Shown: positions 1 through 10,500 of the stretch, in pieces
Position numbering within the stretch: position 1 is the stretch's first letter
Layout: each line of letters opens with the position of its first letter
NCBI GenBank assembly: GCA_016867335.1
Contig: VGJU01000003.1
Coordinates: 1 to 54,275 of the forward strand
DNA length: 54,275 nucleotides
Reading direction: 5' to 3'
Source of the DNA: Candidatus Zixiibacteriota bacterium
GTDB lineage: Bacteria; JAAXHH01
Translations under genes and position numbers: made by a program
The notes under the pieces: model-generated
Seen by the model: only the letters and a program-made list of their open reading frames with translations
Database searches by the model: none
What the model was told of the DNA's origin: nothing

Positions 1-273
1 CTTTTTCCGTTTAAGTTGTTATAGATAAAATAAACATACGTTGACCGACATGCGTCGGCAACCCCTGTTTGTCCGGATTGTTGCGTTGGAAAAGGTTGGG
101 GCCAGCGTGCGGAGAAAATACTGCTCATTACGCAATGAAATTGCTTTCCAATGCACGAGCACATTACATTATCGCTGATCAGGTGCAGACGTATCCTGTT
201 CGATCCTCAAAAAACGGCATTTATCTTTTCAAACTACTCCATTCACGCTTTGAGCTTTCTTTGGAGCGTCTCT

Positions 274-1784
274 TTGACCTCACCCCGTATCGCTGTTGGT
301 TCCATCTTTCAGGAGAGCAACGAGTTTGTGCTGACGCGCACCGAACTCGACCTGTTTCGCAACACCTATGTCCATGAGCGCGACGCGCTGTTTGCGCTGA
401 CCGGAACCGACTGCGAGGTGGCCGGGATGCTGGCGGTATGCACGCAGGAAGCTGCAACCGTAGTCCCGCTCGTCGCGGGGCGCGGTGTGTCTCCGGCGGA
501 CCGCTGTCCGACGTCTGTTATACCTATCTCAAAGAAGCCCTGCTCGCGCCGCTACGAGAGGCCGGACGGGTAGACGGCGTACTGCTCGCCATGCACGGGT
601 CGATGGTAACGGTCTCCGAAGGCGACCCGGAAGGCGATCTTTTGGCGTGCGTACGTGAGATCGTCGGACCGGACGTGCCCGTGGTGATGACGCTCGACCT
701 GCATGCGTATGTTACCGCCCGGATGGTACATCACGCTACAGGGTTGGTATCGTTTACCCACTATCCGCACGACGACACGTATACCACCGGAGAACGCGGA
801 GCACGGCTTCTTTTTGACGCGCTCCACGGAAAAACAAAACCGGTTATAGCGCTCGCCAAAGTCCCCCTGCTCGCCGCCGGATGCAAAGGTATGACCTTTG
901 GCGACGGTCCGATGGCGCATCTGACTCGCCGCGCCCGCGAGACGGAAAAACAGCCGGGGGTGCTGTCCATCTCCTGTTTTCAGATTCATCCCAACAACGA
1001 TCAGCCGGAGATGGGGTCGGGCGCGGTCGTGATTACGGACGACGATCCTGAACTTGCCCGCCACACCGCGCTGTCGTTTGCCGAAGAGTGCTGGGCGCGG
1101 CGTTTCGAGTTCGAACCGGAGGTTGTTTCGGTCGCCGAGGCCGTGACGCGGGGCCGTGCTGCAGACGGCGCCGTACTGCTAGTGGATACGTCGGACTACG
1201 CAGGCTGCGGTGCGCCCGGCGACAGCGTCGCGCTGTTGCGCGAACTCCTTGCCCTCTGCGTTACCGAACGCTGTTTTACCATGACGGTGGACCCCACCGC
1301 CGCCCGTATATGAGCCAGAGCCGGTGTGGGTGCCACGGTGTCGTTCGATCTGGGCTACGGTTTTGACGCTTCATGGGGAAAACCGCTGCCCGTCTCCGGC
1401 ACGGTGCGGTTGGTATGTGACGGCCGGTTTTACTACACCGGCGGCGCATACGGCGCCACATGGGCGTCGATGGGGCTTTCCGCCGTCTTGGAAATCGGCA
1501 GTGTCGAAGTTCTTATCATGTCGCAACCTACCTACGACTGGTGGGATGAGCAGTACCGAAACGCCGGGATGGACGTGCGCGGCGCAAAATTTATCGGGAT
1601 CAAAAACCCCATGAACTACCAGTTTGCCTACCGGGATGTGGCAAAAGCCTCGTTTATCGTCGATACGCCCGGCCCCACACCGGCCAAGATCGCCGTCCTG
1701 CAGCACCAACGGTTGCCACGACCGTTTTATCCACGCGATACCGAAATACCCGATTTGCAAATCCCGGTCGTGGTAAACAGATAA
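274..1784 (+). CDS. M81 family (MlrC-like) metallopeptidase, reading frame disrupted
   Basis: Zinc-dependent amidohydrolase/peptidase of the MlrC family, about 500 residues, the usual length. The metal site is visible: TLDLHAYVT supplies Asp and His, and THYPHDDTY supplies the next His. The C-terminal MlrC domain is recognisable from GVGATVSFDLGYG onward. I chose TTG at 274 because GGAG lies 7 bases upstream and the protein then begins MTSPRIAVGSIFQES, the standard MlrC start; no ATG fits. Two lesions are seen: a one-base frameshift near 480-490 (frame 1 to frame 3) and an in-frame TGA at 1311-1313, between DPTAARI and ARAGVGATV. Conservation continues through both, so the gene may be intact in the organism. 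It is followed 15 bases later by an enolase-superfamily gene, which suggests a shared catabolic operon. The substrate is unknown. Confidence 0.85.
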
Positions 1785-1799
1785 GGATCGTTCTACCCC

Positions 1800-3011
1800 A
1801 TGAAAATCGACCATATCGAAGTCGTCAACCTGCTGTACCCGATTCCCGAAGCGCAATCCCGGCGGTTTGCCTATGCGGGCGGACGTCTTACAGGACGGCT
1901 CACTACGCTTGTCCGCGTATTTACCGACACCGGGCAGACCGGTATCGGCGCGGCCTATAGCCATCCGTTGCTGGTGCGCACGATCGTAGCGCAACATCTT
2001 GCGCCGTTTCTGGTCGGCACGGATCCCTTAGATGTCGAAACGCTTTGGTCCAAAATGTACCGAGCGACGCGTTGGTATGGCCGCAAGGGCGTGGCTATGT
2101 CGGCGTTTGGCGCCATCGACACCGCCTGCTGGGATTTGCGGGGCAAGGTATCGGGGAAACCGATCTACGCCCTGCTCGGTGCGGAACGCAACACGGTTCC
2201 GGCGTATGCCAGTGCCCTGCTATGGAGCCACGACCTCGATGCGCTTGCCGAAGAGGCTGCCGGGTATCCGGATCAGGGGTATCGCCGCGTCAAGATGCGG
2301 CTTGGAAAGAGCGAGGCGTACGACGTATCCGCGGTAGAGGCTGTCCGCCGTGCCGTGGGACCATTCGTCGGTGTCATCGTAGACGCCTCGATGCGTTATA
2401 CCCTCGACGTGTCCGTCCGCATGGCCAAACGTCTCGAAGCGCTGGATATCTTCTGGTACGAGGAGCCGTTCGAACCGTAAGACATCGACAGCTATGTCGC
2501 GCTCCGCGGACGCACCTCACTGCGTAAAGCGGCAGGGGAAAACGACTTTGGCGTGCAGGGGTTTCGAGAGATGCTCCGCGCCGGCGCGATAAACGTGGTT
2601 CAGCCGGACGTGTGTCGCGCCGGGGGGATTACGGAAGTCCGACGTATCGGAGAGATGGCGGCGCAATATGGCGCGTCGGAGGGAACCCACACGTGGAGCA
2701 ACGCCGTTGCGCTCATCGCTAACGCGCATGTTGTGGCGTCGCTTTCCAACGGTCTTAGCGTAGAGGTGGACCGCACAGGCAACCCGTTTATCGACAAGTT
2801 GACCGTCGAGCCGCTTTTGATCCGCGACGGGCTGCTCCATCTTTCGGACGCGCCGGGGCTGGGTGTGGAACTCGACGAGACCACGATAGAGCGCTATCGC
2901 CTTCCCGCTGAACATCCCATCCCGGACGGCGCGTATTCGGATATGAGTTTTGGCAAAGATTTCGATGTTCCGTCACCGCCGTACGAGGAAATGCCCGCCC
3001 CGACTTCGTAA
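1800..3011 (+). CDS. Mandelate racemase / muconate lactonizing enzyme family (enolase superfamily), internal stop
   Basis: Member of the enolase superfamily, acting on a carboxylate sugar acid or similar substrate by Mg-assisted proton abstraction. The N-terminal capping domain spans about residues 1-125, followed by the TIM barrel. Visible barrel residues are the lysine motif RVKMRLG, metal ligands in VIVDAS, WYEEPF and AAGEND, the Asp in QPDVCRAGG and the His in EGTHTWSN. Full length is about 403 residues, normal for the family. An in-frame TAA at 2478-2480 falls in the conserved stretch EEPFEP-stop-DIDSY, where relatives have Glu, so GAA to TAA is the simplest explanation. The ATG at 1800 lies 15 bases after the M81 stop. 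The two genes probably form an operon that ends at the hairpin at 3019-3055. Substrate cannot be assigned. Confidence 0.88.
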
Positions 3012-3018
3012 GAAGATA

Positions 3019-3055
3019 CACCCCGGTACGATCGTTTTTGCGTCGTACCGGGGTG
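3019..3055. terminator. Strong hairpin between convergent genes
   Basis: A perfect 13-bp inverted repeat (3019-3031 and 3043-3055) with an 11-base loop containing T5. It sits 7 bases after the enolase-superfamily stop and 7 bases before the stop of the convergent secreted protein. It probably terminates both transcripts. There is no long T-run on either side, so it may act as a stabilising hairpin or a Rho-assisted terminator. Confidence 0.7.
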
Positions 3056-3062
3056 CGCATCC

Positions 3063-6000
3063 CTATTTCAAAAGCATCATACGCCGAGTTTCCGTAAACC
3101 CGTTTGTCGTAAGACGGTACAGATACACGCCGCTTCCGACCGCAACGCCATTACGATCGCACCCATCCCAGACTACCTCATGATAACCCGGGGGCTGGAC
3201 GGCCTTTACGAGCGTTCGAATTTCCTGTCCGAGCAAGTTGAAGATAGTAAGCTGTACCGCCGTTTGTTCGGGCAAGGTGTAGCGAAGGGTCGTAGCCGGG
3301 TTGAACGGGTTGGGGCGCGCATCAAACAGCGCTTAGACGCCGGGCGTTGCGGGTCGCCGATCCACCGACTGGCTATGCGCAACGATGAAGGCTTCTACCG
3401 GCTCTGCGTTCCGCGTTCCGAGCCTCGCTTCGGCCAAAATCAGCTCAGACTCCGCACGCCCGTCACGCGGTTTTACGGGAATCCACATCACCGTGCCGGA
3501 GGTAAGTCCGCCTTCGGGTTTCAGGGTATAGAGAACGATTTTAAGCAACCCTCCGGCGATCCGGTAATCCAGCATAGGTCCCTGCGCCGCAACTTCGGGC
3601 GCTCCGACCGTCAGGGACGACGGGTCGAAGGTCAGCGTAAATTCGGCCCCTGCCAGCGGGACACCCGTATCGAGTAGTACTAGAACGACGGTCTTTCCAT
3701 CGGGTCTTTCCACCGGAGGTCCGAGCCCTATCTTCGCGGTTTGCGTTGGCGTCTCTGCCAGGCGTCTGAAGTTGGGGAGTGGCGGATCGAGACCGAGGAT
3801 GTGGTTGATCTGGGCAATGATGTCCAGGACGTCGATCTTGCCATCGGGTTTCATATCCGCGATGATAAAGGCCGTCGAAATCGGCTGATGATACTGATAG
3901 TCGCCGCCGCCCGGTACAGGATATCCGAGGATGATGCGGACTTCAAGCACCGCGTCCCGGATGTCGATATTGCCGTCGAGCGACACATCACCGCGAATGC
4001 CGACATGAACGGCGGCGTCGCGGTCGTTGGTTTGCGACGGAATCGCGTATCCGTTTTCATCGCTGATCACCAGATCTCGTACGAGCTTTAGTCGGATGGT
4101 CCGGCCGAGAAGCGAAAGATCCGGGGGGCCTTCCTGACCACCGACGATCCGGAACATCACGTTGCCGAGATGGATGTTGCCGGGCGGCAATATTCCACCG
4201 TGGAGACCGTTGAGCAACTGAGGAACGACGACGATCCGCGCCGCCGGTACGCTGTCGCCATACGCATCGACGACTTTTAGGGCACTGTTGGAATATACCG
4301 TAAATCCCTTGGTTGTCAGGGTGTCCGACGGGGCGATTTCCAGGAGTTCCAGCAGGTCTTTGTCCAAAGGATTTTCATGCTGGAAGGTAAACTGAAGACC
4401 GCCGACCGAACGTCCAGTGGGGTTGAACAACGAAAAACGGAGGTTTACCGTCTGCCCCGGTGCGCCAAAGTTGGGTGCGGTAAAACCCGCCGGAGAGGCT
4501 TCGGCGTATCCGGCGACAAACTTGAGCATGGCGAAGGAAAAATTTCCCGTCCCAAACCCGTTAAGCGGAACCCTCAGCGGTTCGCCGGTGTCGTGCCAGA
4601 TAACGAGCGTTGCAAACTTTTCGCCGGGCGTCTGAGGCGAGAAGGTCACCCGCAAGGGTTTGTATCCGTTCGGATCGATGGTAAAAGATCCGGGTTCGGT
4701 CGAGAAACTCCCATCGCTATTTTCGATGCCTGTACCCGATACATTTACCGTCCTGTCGCTTGGGTTGCGGATCATGAGGGTCATGTCGATCGAAGTACCG
4801 ACGGGCGTCTGACCGAAAAACAACGGCGTCGGTTCGGCGAAGATCGTCGACCCGCCTCCTTCATGGGTACCGGGAATAACCAGAATTCGGTCATGACCGG
4901 TATCTGCGATCAACACATCGCCCTTGTTCGTCACGTCGAGCCCATGGGGGTGTAGCAGACCGACGGGGTTTAGATTGCGGAACAGGTCTACGAGAAGGGC
5001 AGGTCCCAGCCCGTTGGGAAACAACAGCAATCTGGAGAACGTGTTATCCGTGACAAAAGCGGAATGGGTATGGCGTTCCATGGCGATGTCCGTAAAACCG
5101 GTTGCCGATGGGTCGAGACCGGGGTCTACGACGGTCGGCGTATTGCTGTTCCCCACAAAACGGAGGACCCGTCCGTTGAGTTCGATCACATACCCCGTGT
5201 TGTCATCGCCTGTCACGCCCGTAGGACCGTCAAGCGGGGGTGTCAGACCGGTGATCGAGAGTACTTGAGCGTTGCCGTTGCGCCAATATACGATCCGGTC
5301 GTTGCCTCTATCGGCGATATAGACGCCACTGCTCTCTCCTTCGATGATATGCCATGGGTCTGCCAGACCACCGATCGCCGACAGGTCCACGACGTTTACA
5401 CCGGTTTCGGACGCTCGAATCAGACGGTCGTTGCCTGTATCCGAGATAAAAAGATCACCGTTGGCGACAAGGGCGATGCCCCTGGGCGTGTTGAGCGTGA
5501 GTGGGTTTAGATCGACGACGCTGGCGACGCCTCCGTTGTTGTTGTCGGTCCACACCACGATCCGGTTGTTGCCTGTGTCGGCCACCCAGATCTTCCGTGT
5601 CTCTTTTCAAGGGTCTACCGAGATATCGGCAGGGCCGGAAAGACCGCCGACCGCCGAGAAGTCCAGTGCAAAGGGCGGTCCGCTAAACAGGTGGGGAAAT
5701 TGCTGTATGCCGTATCCGGTGAGCGGGATAAAAACGGTCCCCCGTCGATATTACCCGTAAGTTCCAGCGTCGCTGTTTGGAGGCCGGGTTGCTGAGGGCT
5801 GAAAACGACTTGGATCCACACGGAGTCGCCCGGATCGATGGTGCCGCTGTTGCCGTAGGGCAGGGTAAACGCGGTGAAATCGGGGCCAGTTACGGCTATC
5901 GAGCCTTGGAGAGGTTGGTCGCCAAAGTTGGCGATGATGACGTTTAGCGCGCCTGATGCGCCTATGCCAACGTCGCCGAAATGAAGGTGCGGGGTGAGGA

Positions 6001-6115
6001 TAGGCAGCACGGGACTTTGCGGGGGCGTTGCCGGGCGGGTTTGCTCGGACCGCGCCGGCTCGGCCGTGCCGAGCAATAGTCCCAGCAGGATGAGGCAAAT
6101 CAGTCGGGAAAACAT
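3063..6115 (-). CDS. Secreted NHL-propeller protein with anchor-D, cohesin-like, dockerin and FlgD-like sorting domains; disrupted
   Basis: Large exported protein of about 1,017 residues. ATG at 6115 follows AGGAGG by 5 bases. Order of domains: signal peptide MFSRLICLILLGLLLG; choice-of-anchor-D domain (HLHFGDVGIGASG); NHL beta-propeller repeats (IWVADTGNNRIVVW, LFISDTGNDRLI, VYIADRGNDRIVYW, VLIADTGHDRILVI); a second anchor-D domain; a cohesin-like beta-sandwich; a dockerin-like pair (GDVSLDGNIDIRDAV and ADMKPDGKIDVLDII); a second cohesin-like module; and a C-terminal FlgD-like/type-A sorting domain (IFNLLGQEIRTLV to MMLLK). Lesions: a frameshift in an A5 run near 5737, TGA at 5607-5609 and TAA at 3333-3335, all inside conserved sequence. 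The C-terminal domain suggests surface delivery by a type IX-like route. The ligand is unknown. Confidence 0.85.
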
Positions 6116-6361
6116 GACAGCCTCCTTTTGTGTTGTCGGGGCGGCAACCAGGAGGCGGTGGGTCAAACGAGGCGTCTACGAGGGTTCCAGCTACAGGCTG
6201 ACTACCGCTCCGGCTTTTTCAGTCCGTGTCATGCGTGGCACGGGCTGATCGTATGCCGGCTTACATCCCCCGTCCAAGCGAAGATTCCGAACGGCGAGAA
6301 GGTCCGTCGTCGAGAGGCGGACACAAAAAGCATAGGTCGGTTTCGGGGGTATGGCAAGGGG
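6116..6361. other. Intergenic stretch, no supported gene
   Basis: Upstream region of the secreted protein, containing its Shine-Dalgarno site near 6120-6125. Short open frames on both strands show no recognisable motif and overlap each other. The sequence downstream of the DUF6994-like fragment starts somewhere near 6360, so a recombination junction probably lies here. Confidence 0.4.
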
Positions 6362-6602
6362 GAGAGGGGATGACAGCGGAGCTGGCTAAGAAAAATTCAC
6401 CCAAGGCTTCCGACTTGTGGTGGAGGTAGTGTCGAGTCGTGTCATCAAGGTCGAAAACGACACCATTGGGCAGTGGCTTGCTCCATAAGTACTTGTGGTA
6501 TGGCCGCAACGTCCGACTGCACGCATCTGGATCCCTCTTCGGATATCCGCTTGTGTCCGACCGAAAGTCGAAATTGACGAGAATTCGCTCCTGCGCGTCC
6601 AT
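6362..6602 (-). pseudogene. 5' fragment of a DUF6994-like gene
   Basis: From ATG 6602 the frame reads through FDFRSDTSG, KRDPDACSRTLRPYHK, LWSKPLPNGVVFDLDDT and YLHHKSEALGEFFLASSAV, which I recognise from memory as the N-terminal part of the DUF6994 family (normally about 200 or more residues). After IPS, near 6362, the similarity stops and the remaining frame is low-complexity and unlike the family, so the gene is truncated. In family members SEALGEFF is usually one residue shorter and SSAV is SSDSV or similar, so there may also be small lesions. Function of the family is unknown. It lies in a patch of accessory-type genes on the same strand. Confidence 0.5.
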
Positions 6603-6639
6603 GGGGCCCCTGCTCCAAACAGGCCCAAATCAGTTTCGG

Positions 6640-6769
6640 TCGATTGTCGGGCTGTCAACGCCTTGCCGATAAGCTGCGCGGCTTGCACGCGTCCACCTCA
6701 GGGCCTAGGTTAGGCCGCCCCTTTGCATGCTGAGACCCCAGCGACCTCGGCGCGGCGCGGCACGACTGG
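6640..6769 (-). other. attC-like junction between accessory genes
   Basis: On the minus strand this spacer contains GGGGCGGCCTAACC. Its GCCTAAC (6709-6715) matches the integron R'' core RYYYAAC; equivalently GTTAGGC matches GTTRRRY on the plus strand. An imperfect hairpin (AAGC/GCTT) and a GGCGTTGAC sequence follow near 6651-6690. The related spacer at 7193-7339 shares GGGGCGGC followed by a YYAAC core. A complete attC fold could not be drawn, so this is a candidate only. Confidence 0.3.
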
Positions 6770-7192
6770 TCATCTCCATCGCTCACCGCGCGCTCTCACG
6801 AAGAGCGACCACACGTAAGGCCAAGGGATGACGATAGCATCCAAGACGAGACCAACGACGAACACGGTCGTCATCTCCTCCGCTGATCCCGCGAAGTGGA
6901 GAGGACGAGCGACGGCAAGGAGCCACACGATCTTATAGAAGAGCTGAAGAAAGAGCAGGGGCAGCATCGCGAGGGGATACCGTAGACCGAGGCACGATAG
7001 GGCCGACAACGCAGCCCAGAAGCTGATGGCGACTCCAGCTATCGGGTCCCAGGTCTTGGTGGAGAAGAGGATGCCCGGCCACACGTCGCTGCCAAGAAGA
7101 ATCAAGTTGAGAAGATACATGGCTCGCAGGACGTACAGTCGCGCGAGTGACACGTTCGAAGCCGATTCACTCGCCACATTGACAGAGGTCAC
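6770..7192 (-). CDS. Small hypothetical multi-pass membrane protein
   Basis: About 140 residues with four likely transmembrane segments (YLLNLILLGSDVWPGIL, GVAISFWAALSALSCLGL, LAMLPLLFLQLFYKIVWLL, VFVVGLVLDAIVIPWPYV) and a basic C-terminal tail. I could not name the family. The chosen start is GTG at 7192 with GGAG 9 bases upstream. The frame stays open up to 7333, but that upstream part is encoded by the repeat-like spacer and gives the RSNNALQGA string often produced by translating cassette junctions, so I exclude it. Its neighbours are a truncated DUF6994-like gene and a PH-like protein, both accessory types. Function unknown. Confidence 0.6.
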   Translation of the reverse strand: MTSVNVASESASNVSLARLYVLRAMYLLNLILLGSDVWPGILFSTKTWDPIAGVAISFWAALSALSCLGLRYPLAMLPLLFLQLFYKIVWLLAVARPLHFAGSAEEMTTVFVVGLVLDAIVIPWPYVWSLFVRARGERWR

Positions 7193-7339
7193 TTCAGTTT
7201 TCTCCGGGGCTACACCCGTCCGATGCGATACGCACGGACCGAGACCACCCGCCGGGCATGTTGTCGCCCCTTGCAACGCGTTGTTGGATCGCCGCCCCTC
7301 ATTGAGCAGACATGCTCCGGCGTTCATTGCCACCGCACA
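7193..7339 (-). other. attC-like / structured spacer with RSNNALQGA-type repeat
   Basis: On the minus strand the spacer holds ATCCAACAACGCGTTGCA, in which ATCCAAC matches RYYYAAC. It is followed by a GGGGC...GCCCC pair enclosing a hairpin formed by GTCCGTGCG and CGCATCGGAC around 7205-7240. The preceding gene ends in CGTTAG at 7340-7345, as genes in integron cassettes often do. No integrase gene is present in the window. This could be an orphan cassette junction or an unrelated palindromic repeat. Confidence 0.35.
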
Positions 7340-7845
7340 CTAACGTGACAACGCACGAGCAAACTCTTCGGGTTGTTCTGGAGTGATCAGCCACGGCCGA
7401 TTGCCGGGACGCTCTATCCACACATAATCATTGGTGGCGAGACATACATCTGAAAGATTCCCCGGCGCTTTGTCCAGAGCCAACCGAATCCACCCCAAAG
7501 CCCGCCCGCCCCGACACGCACGTCCCAGCCAGTTTCCGTCTTCAACTGCTCGCGGTCGACAACTCGCACTTCCGATATGTCTTCAAGAGAAATCGTACGG
7601 TGCTTGAGTGGCCAGCGCACCTCAAGGACGTCACCACGGACAATGAATTCACCCGGTCGAAACCTGAGCCAAATCCATGTGTAAATGGCGACGAGAATCA
7701 GGGCGACAGTGACCAACGACACTGCCCCGAAGAGCGAAGCAACGAGGAATGCAAGTGGCAGCGCAAGTAGCAGCAGGGTGAGCGTTCTGATCAGCGGGCA
7801 CATCCGCGCTAGGCGAAAGCTCTTGGTTCCAGCGTGATCCTTCAT
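7340..7845 (-). CDS. Two-TM protein with PH-like domain, one frameshift
   Basis: About 168 residues. A basic N-terminus is followed by two closely spaced membrane segments (LTLLLLALPLAFLVASLFG, TVALILVAIYTWIWL), then a small bacterial PH-like (YdbT/PH_10-type) beta domain: GEFIVRGDVLEVRWPL, then TISLEDISEVRVVD. The frame breaks near 7440. Shifting one base gives TNDYVWIERPGNRPWLITPEQPEEFARAL and a TAG at 7340-7342, exactly the ending expected for this family (a Trp/Val strand followed by PEEFxxAL), so I annotate through it. ATG 7845 is used; an upstream TTG at 7857 is possible. Role unknown, possibly membrane-associated stress or lipid-binding. Confidence 0.65.
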
Positions 7846-8455
7846 GAGGCGGTCCAATACTGTGTATACTGAATGATGGAAAACAGTTCTTACCTAACGA
7901 TTCTAAACGACTGATTATCCCGCTGAATGTCCACCTAACGTTATCACACGGTATGGCTATCACAACGACCCCAACTTAACACCCCAGGGTGGCTGTTATC
8001 CTGTATCCCTTCGAGGCTGTGACCGCCTGTTTCTGTCTAATTTTCTGTGCAAATGAAAAATAGGAATTTCTACTGAATTTGTCAAGGTTAGAGTCCTTTA
8101 TACACGGATTGTCCAATCCGTTCGTTTTCCCAGACGAGCGCGACCGGTTATTCCGGCTTTTAAATGAGGAGATCGGTCATGATCGGGTGACGCGATTTCT
8201 CTCCACGGAAGCGTTTGGCTCTATCGAACTGGGGTGTCTTGCCAAACCGTCTGTTTGCCGATAGAGTCGGTCAAGGGGTTGTGATTATTGAAGAGCAGAC
8301 CTATACTGATGAGAAAGAGAAGAACAGTCGAGGTTCCGCAAGGTTGCACTTTGCCCGTCGGATAAGACAAAAGACACTCATACCCAAATCGCTGATCTAT
8401 ACATGGAAAAGGCGCACGCAGGATAATCTACCTCGAAAGGGTGGAGGGGGTGCCG
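7846..8455. other. About 600 bases without a convincing gene
   Basis: AT-richer than its surroundings. A plus-strand open frame at 8079-8264 (61 codons, TTG start) contains the protein-like stretch DERDRLFRLLNEEIGHDRV but has no Shine-Dalgarno site and no family I recognise; it could be a gene remnant. A second frame at 8215-8478 has low-complexity content and overlaps the pyruvate kinase start. I see no RNA gene or clear promoter. Confidence 0.4.
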
Positions 8456-10382
8456 ATGCCTACGAATCATCTGGATAGCTGCGTTCTTCAACGCCCGGAC
8501 GTCGAGGACCTCCTTGGAGAACTTACGGCCATCCGGGCTGACATGGTGGCCGACTCGGCCCTGCTGCCACGCGAGTGGCTCGATGAGGTGCATCCTAACT
8601 ACCGAGACAGTGCCCGGAATCTCCTGCATTACTTGGCCCTTCGTCGCCGCGATCTTCGCCCGCTGGAACGCCGCTTGGCCGTCTTGGGACTTTCTTCGCT
8701 GGGACGGGCGGAGTCCCACGTCCTGACCACGATGGACGCGGTTCTGGAAGCCCTGCATCGTTTGGCGGGGCAGAATGGGCCGTCGCCGATAGAGACGGGT
8801 GTCGATTTCGACAGCGGGCAACGGCTACTGGCCGGACATACCGATGCCTTGCTGGGACCTGCCAAGCCTGGGCGTGGGGTCCGCATCATGGTTACCATGC
8901 CGACCGAAGCGAAAGAAGCTCGTTCACGACCTGCTGGAACAGGGCATGGACTGCATGTGCATCAACTGCGCCCACGACGATGCCGCGACTTGGGAGCGGA
9001 TGATCGGACAACTGCGCCGGGCCGAACAGTCGTTGGGACGATCCTGCCGAGTCGTGATGGACCTTGCCGGGCCAAAACTGCGTACCGGACCTATCGAGCC
9101 TGGGCCAGCCGTGGTCCGGGCGTGCCCCCGCCGTGATGCCTTTGGGCGAGTCATCGCCCCCGATCGGATCTGGTTGACAGCCGAGGAGGCTCCCCACCCG
9201 CCTCCATCGCCGGCCGATGCTTGCCTATTGGTGTCCGCGAGCTGGCTGGCCCGGCTTCGCACGGGGAAATGCGTGAAACTCACCGACGCGCGCGATGCCC
9301 GGCGCGTCTTCACGGTCGTTGACGTCGCCGACGGAGGGTGCTGGGTGGAAGCGTCCCAAACGACGTCCCTCGTCCCCGGTACCGTTCTGCTCCACGAACG
9401 CGGAGTAGCTTGGGGAAACAGCCGCGAAACCTCTGTCGGCGACTTGCCACCGAAGGAAAACGCCATCTCCCTCTGCCAAGGGGATCTGCTCGTCCTGACG
9501 CGCGACCTCCGTCCCGGCCGCTCGGCAACCACGGATAGCAGTGGGCGCATACTGACGCCGGCCATGATCGGCTGTACAATTCCCGAAGTGTTCGACGACG
9601 TCCGCTCGGGCGACGCCATCTGGTTCGACAACGGTAAGATCGGCGGAGTTATCGAAAGGGTGGAGGATCGCCATGTCCTTGTCCGCATCATGCAGGCACG
9701 CTTGCAGGGTGTCAAACTGCGCGCGGACAAGGGAATCAACCTACCCGAAAGCCCTCTTCGGCTCGCGGCGCTGACCGTCAAGGATCTCGAAGACCTTATT
9801 TTTGTGGCCCAACACGCCGACGTTGTTGAATTGTCTTTTGCGAACAGCGCTCGCGATATCGAAATGCTCCAGCAACAACTGGCACACTTCGGCAACCGGC
9901 AGCCGGCCATTGTGCTGAAAGTCGAAACACGACGCGCCTTCGAGAACTTGCCGGAAATCCTGTTGACGGCCATGCGGATGTCTTGCTGTGGGGTGATGAT
10001 CGCCCGGGGCGACCTCGCTGTCGAATGCGGCTTCGAGCGACTGGCAGAAGTCCAGGAGGAGATCCTCTGGATCTGTGAGGCCGCCCACATCCCCGTGATC
10101 TGGGCCACGCAGGTTCTGGAAACCCTGGGCAAGGAGGGGATGCCGTCACGGGCCGAGATCACCGACGCGGCGATGGGCCACCGCGCCGAGTGCGTAATGC
10201 TCAACAAGGGGCCCCACATGGTCAGTGCAGTACGGGTGCTTGACGACATCTTACGGCGGATGCAGGCGCATCAGGACAAGAAGCGGGCCATGCTCCGGGA
10301 GTTGTGTCTGGCCCACGCGCTGCCGGTCGGTCCGGACACTGCACCTGCCACGGACCGCGCAAATACTCCCGGGAGTTCGTAG
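8456..10382 (+). CDS. pyk: Pyruvate kinase, long divergent form with N-terminal extension, one frameshift
   Basis: About 640 residues, longer than the usual 470-480 because of a 140-residue helical N-terminal extension and an enlarged B domain. ATG 8456 follows GGAGGGG by about 6 bases. The catalytic A domain shows DLAGPKLRTG, the lysine strand IVLKVETR, the metal-binding MIARGDLAVE and the substrate loop VIWATQVLE. There is no clear C-terminal allosteric domain; the protein ends soon after MLNKGP. A frameshift near 8915 (MPTEAK to KKLVHDLL) joins the extension to the barrel. The first conserved Arg, normally in MRxNxxH, reads Cys here (MCINCAHDD), which is one C-to-T change from Arg and may be an error. 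Expected reaction: phosphoenolpyruvate plus ADP to pyruvate plus ATP. Activity is uncertain if the Cys is real. Confidence 0.83.
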
Positions 10383-10387
10383 CTTAC

Positions 10388-10426
10388 CAAGCAGGCGGAT
10401 GCAGGCTGAGCAGTTGCGTCTGCTTG
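10388..10426 (+). terminator. Possible terminator of the pyruvate kinase gene
   Basis: A 7-bp inverted repeat CAAGCAG/CTGCTTG (10388-10394 and 10420-10426) with a 25-base interior that can pair further, followed only by TTTC. It lies 6 bases after the stop codon. Weak by sequence alone. Confidence 0.35.
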
Positions 10427-10500
10427 TTTCAAAACAACGTGGCGTAACATGAGTGAGTAAGCGGATCAGATGCCTTTATAAGCGCGACTCAAGCCTATTG

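Noticed and set aside
7193-7333. Extended N-terminus of the four-TM protein (including the RSNNALQGA string)
   Set aside because: That segment is encoded by the palindromic spacer and looks like translated repeat; GTG 7192 has a usable ribosome-binding site.
8924-10249. A 441-codon minus-strand frame opposite pyruvate kinase
   Set aside because: Low-complexity Arg/Ser-rich translation with no motif; it is the antisense shadow of a well-supported gene. The same applies to 13936-15033 and 16218-17144 on the minus strand.
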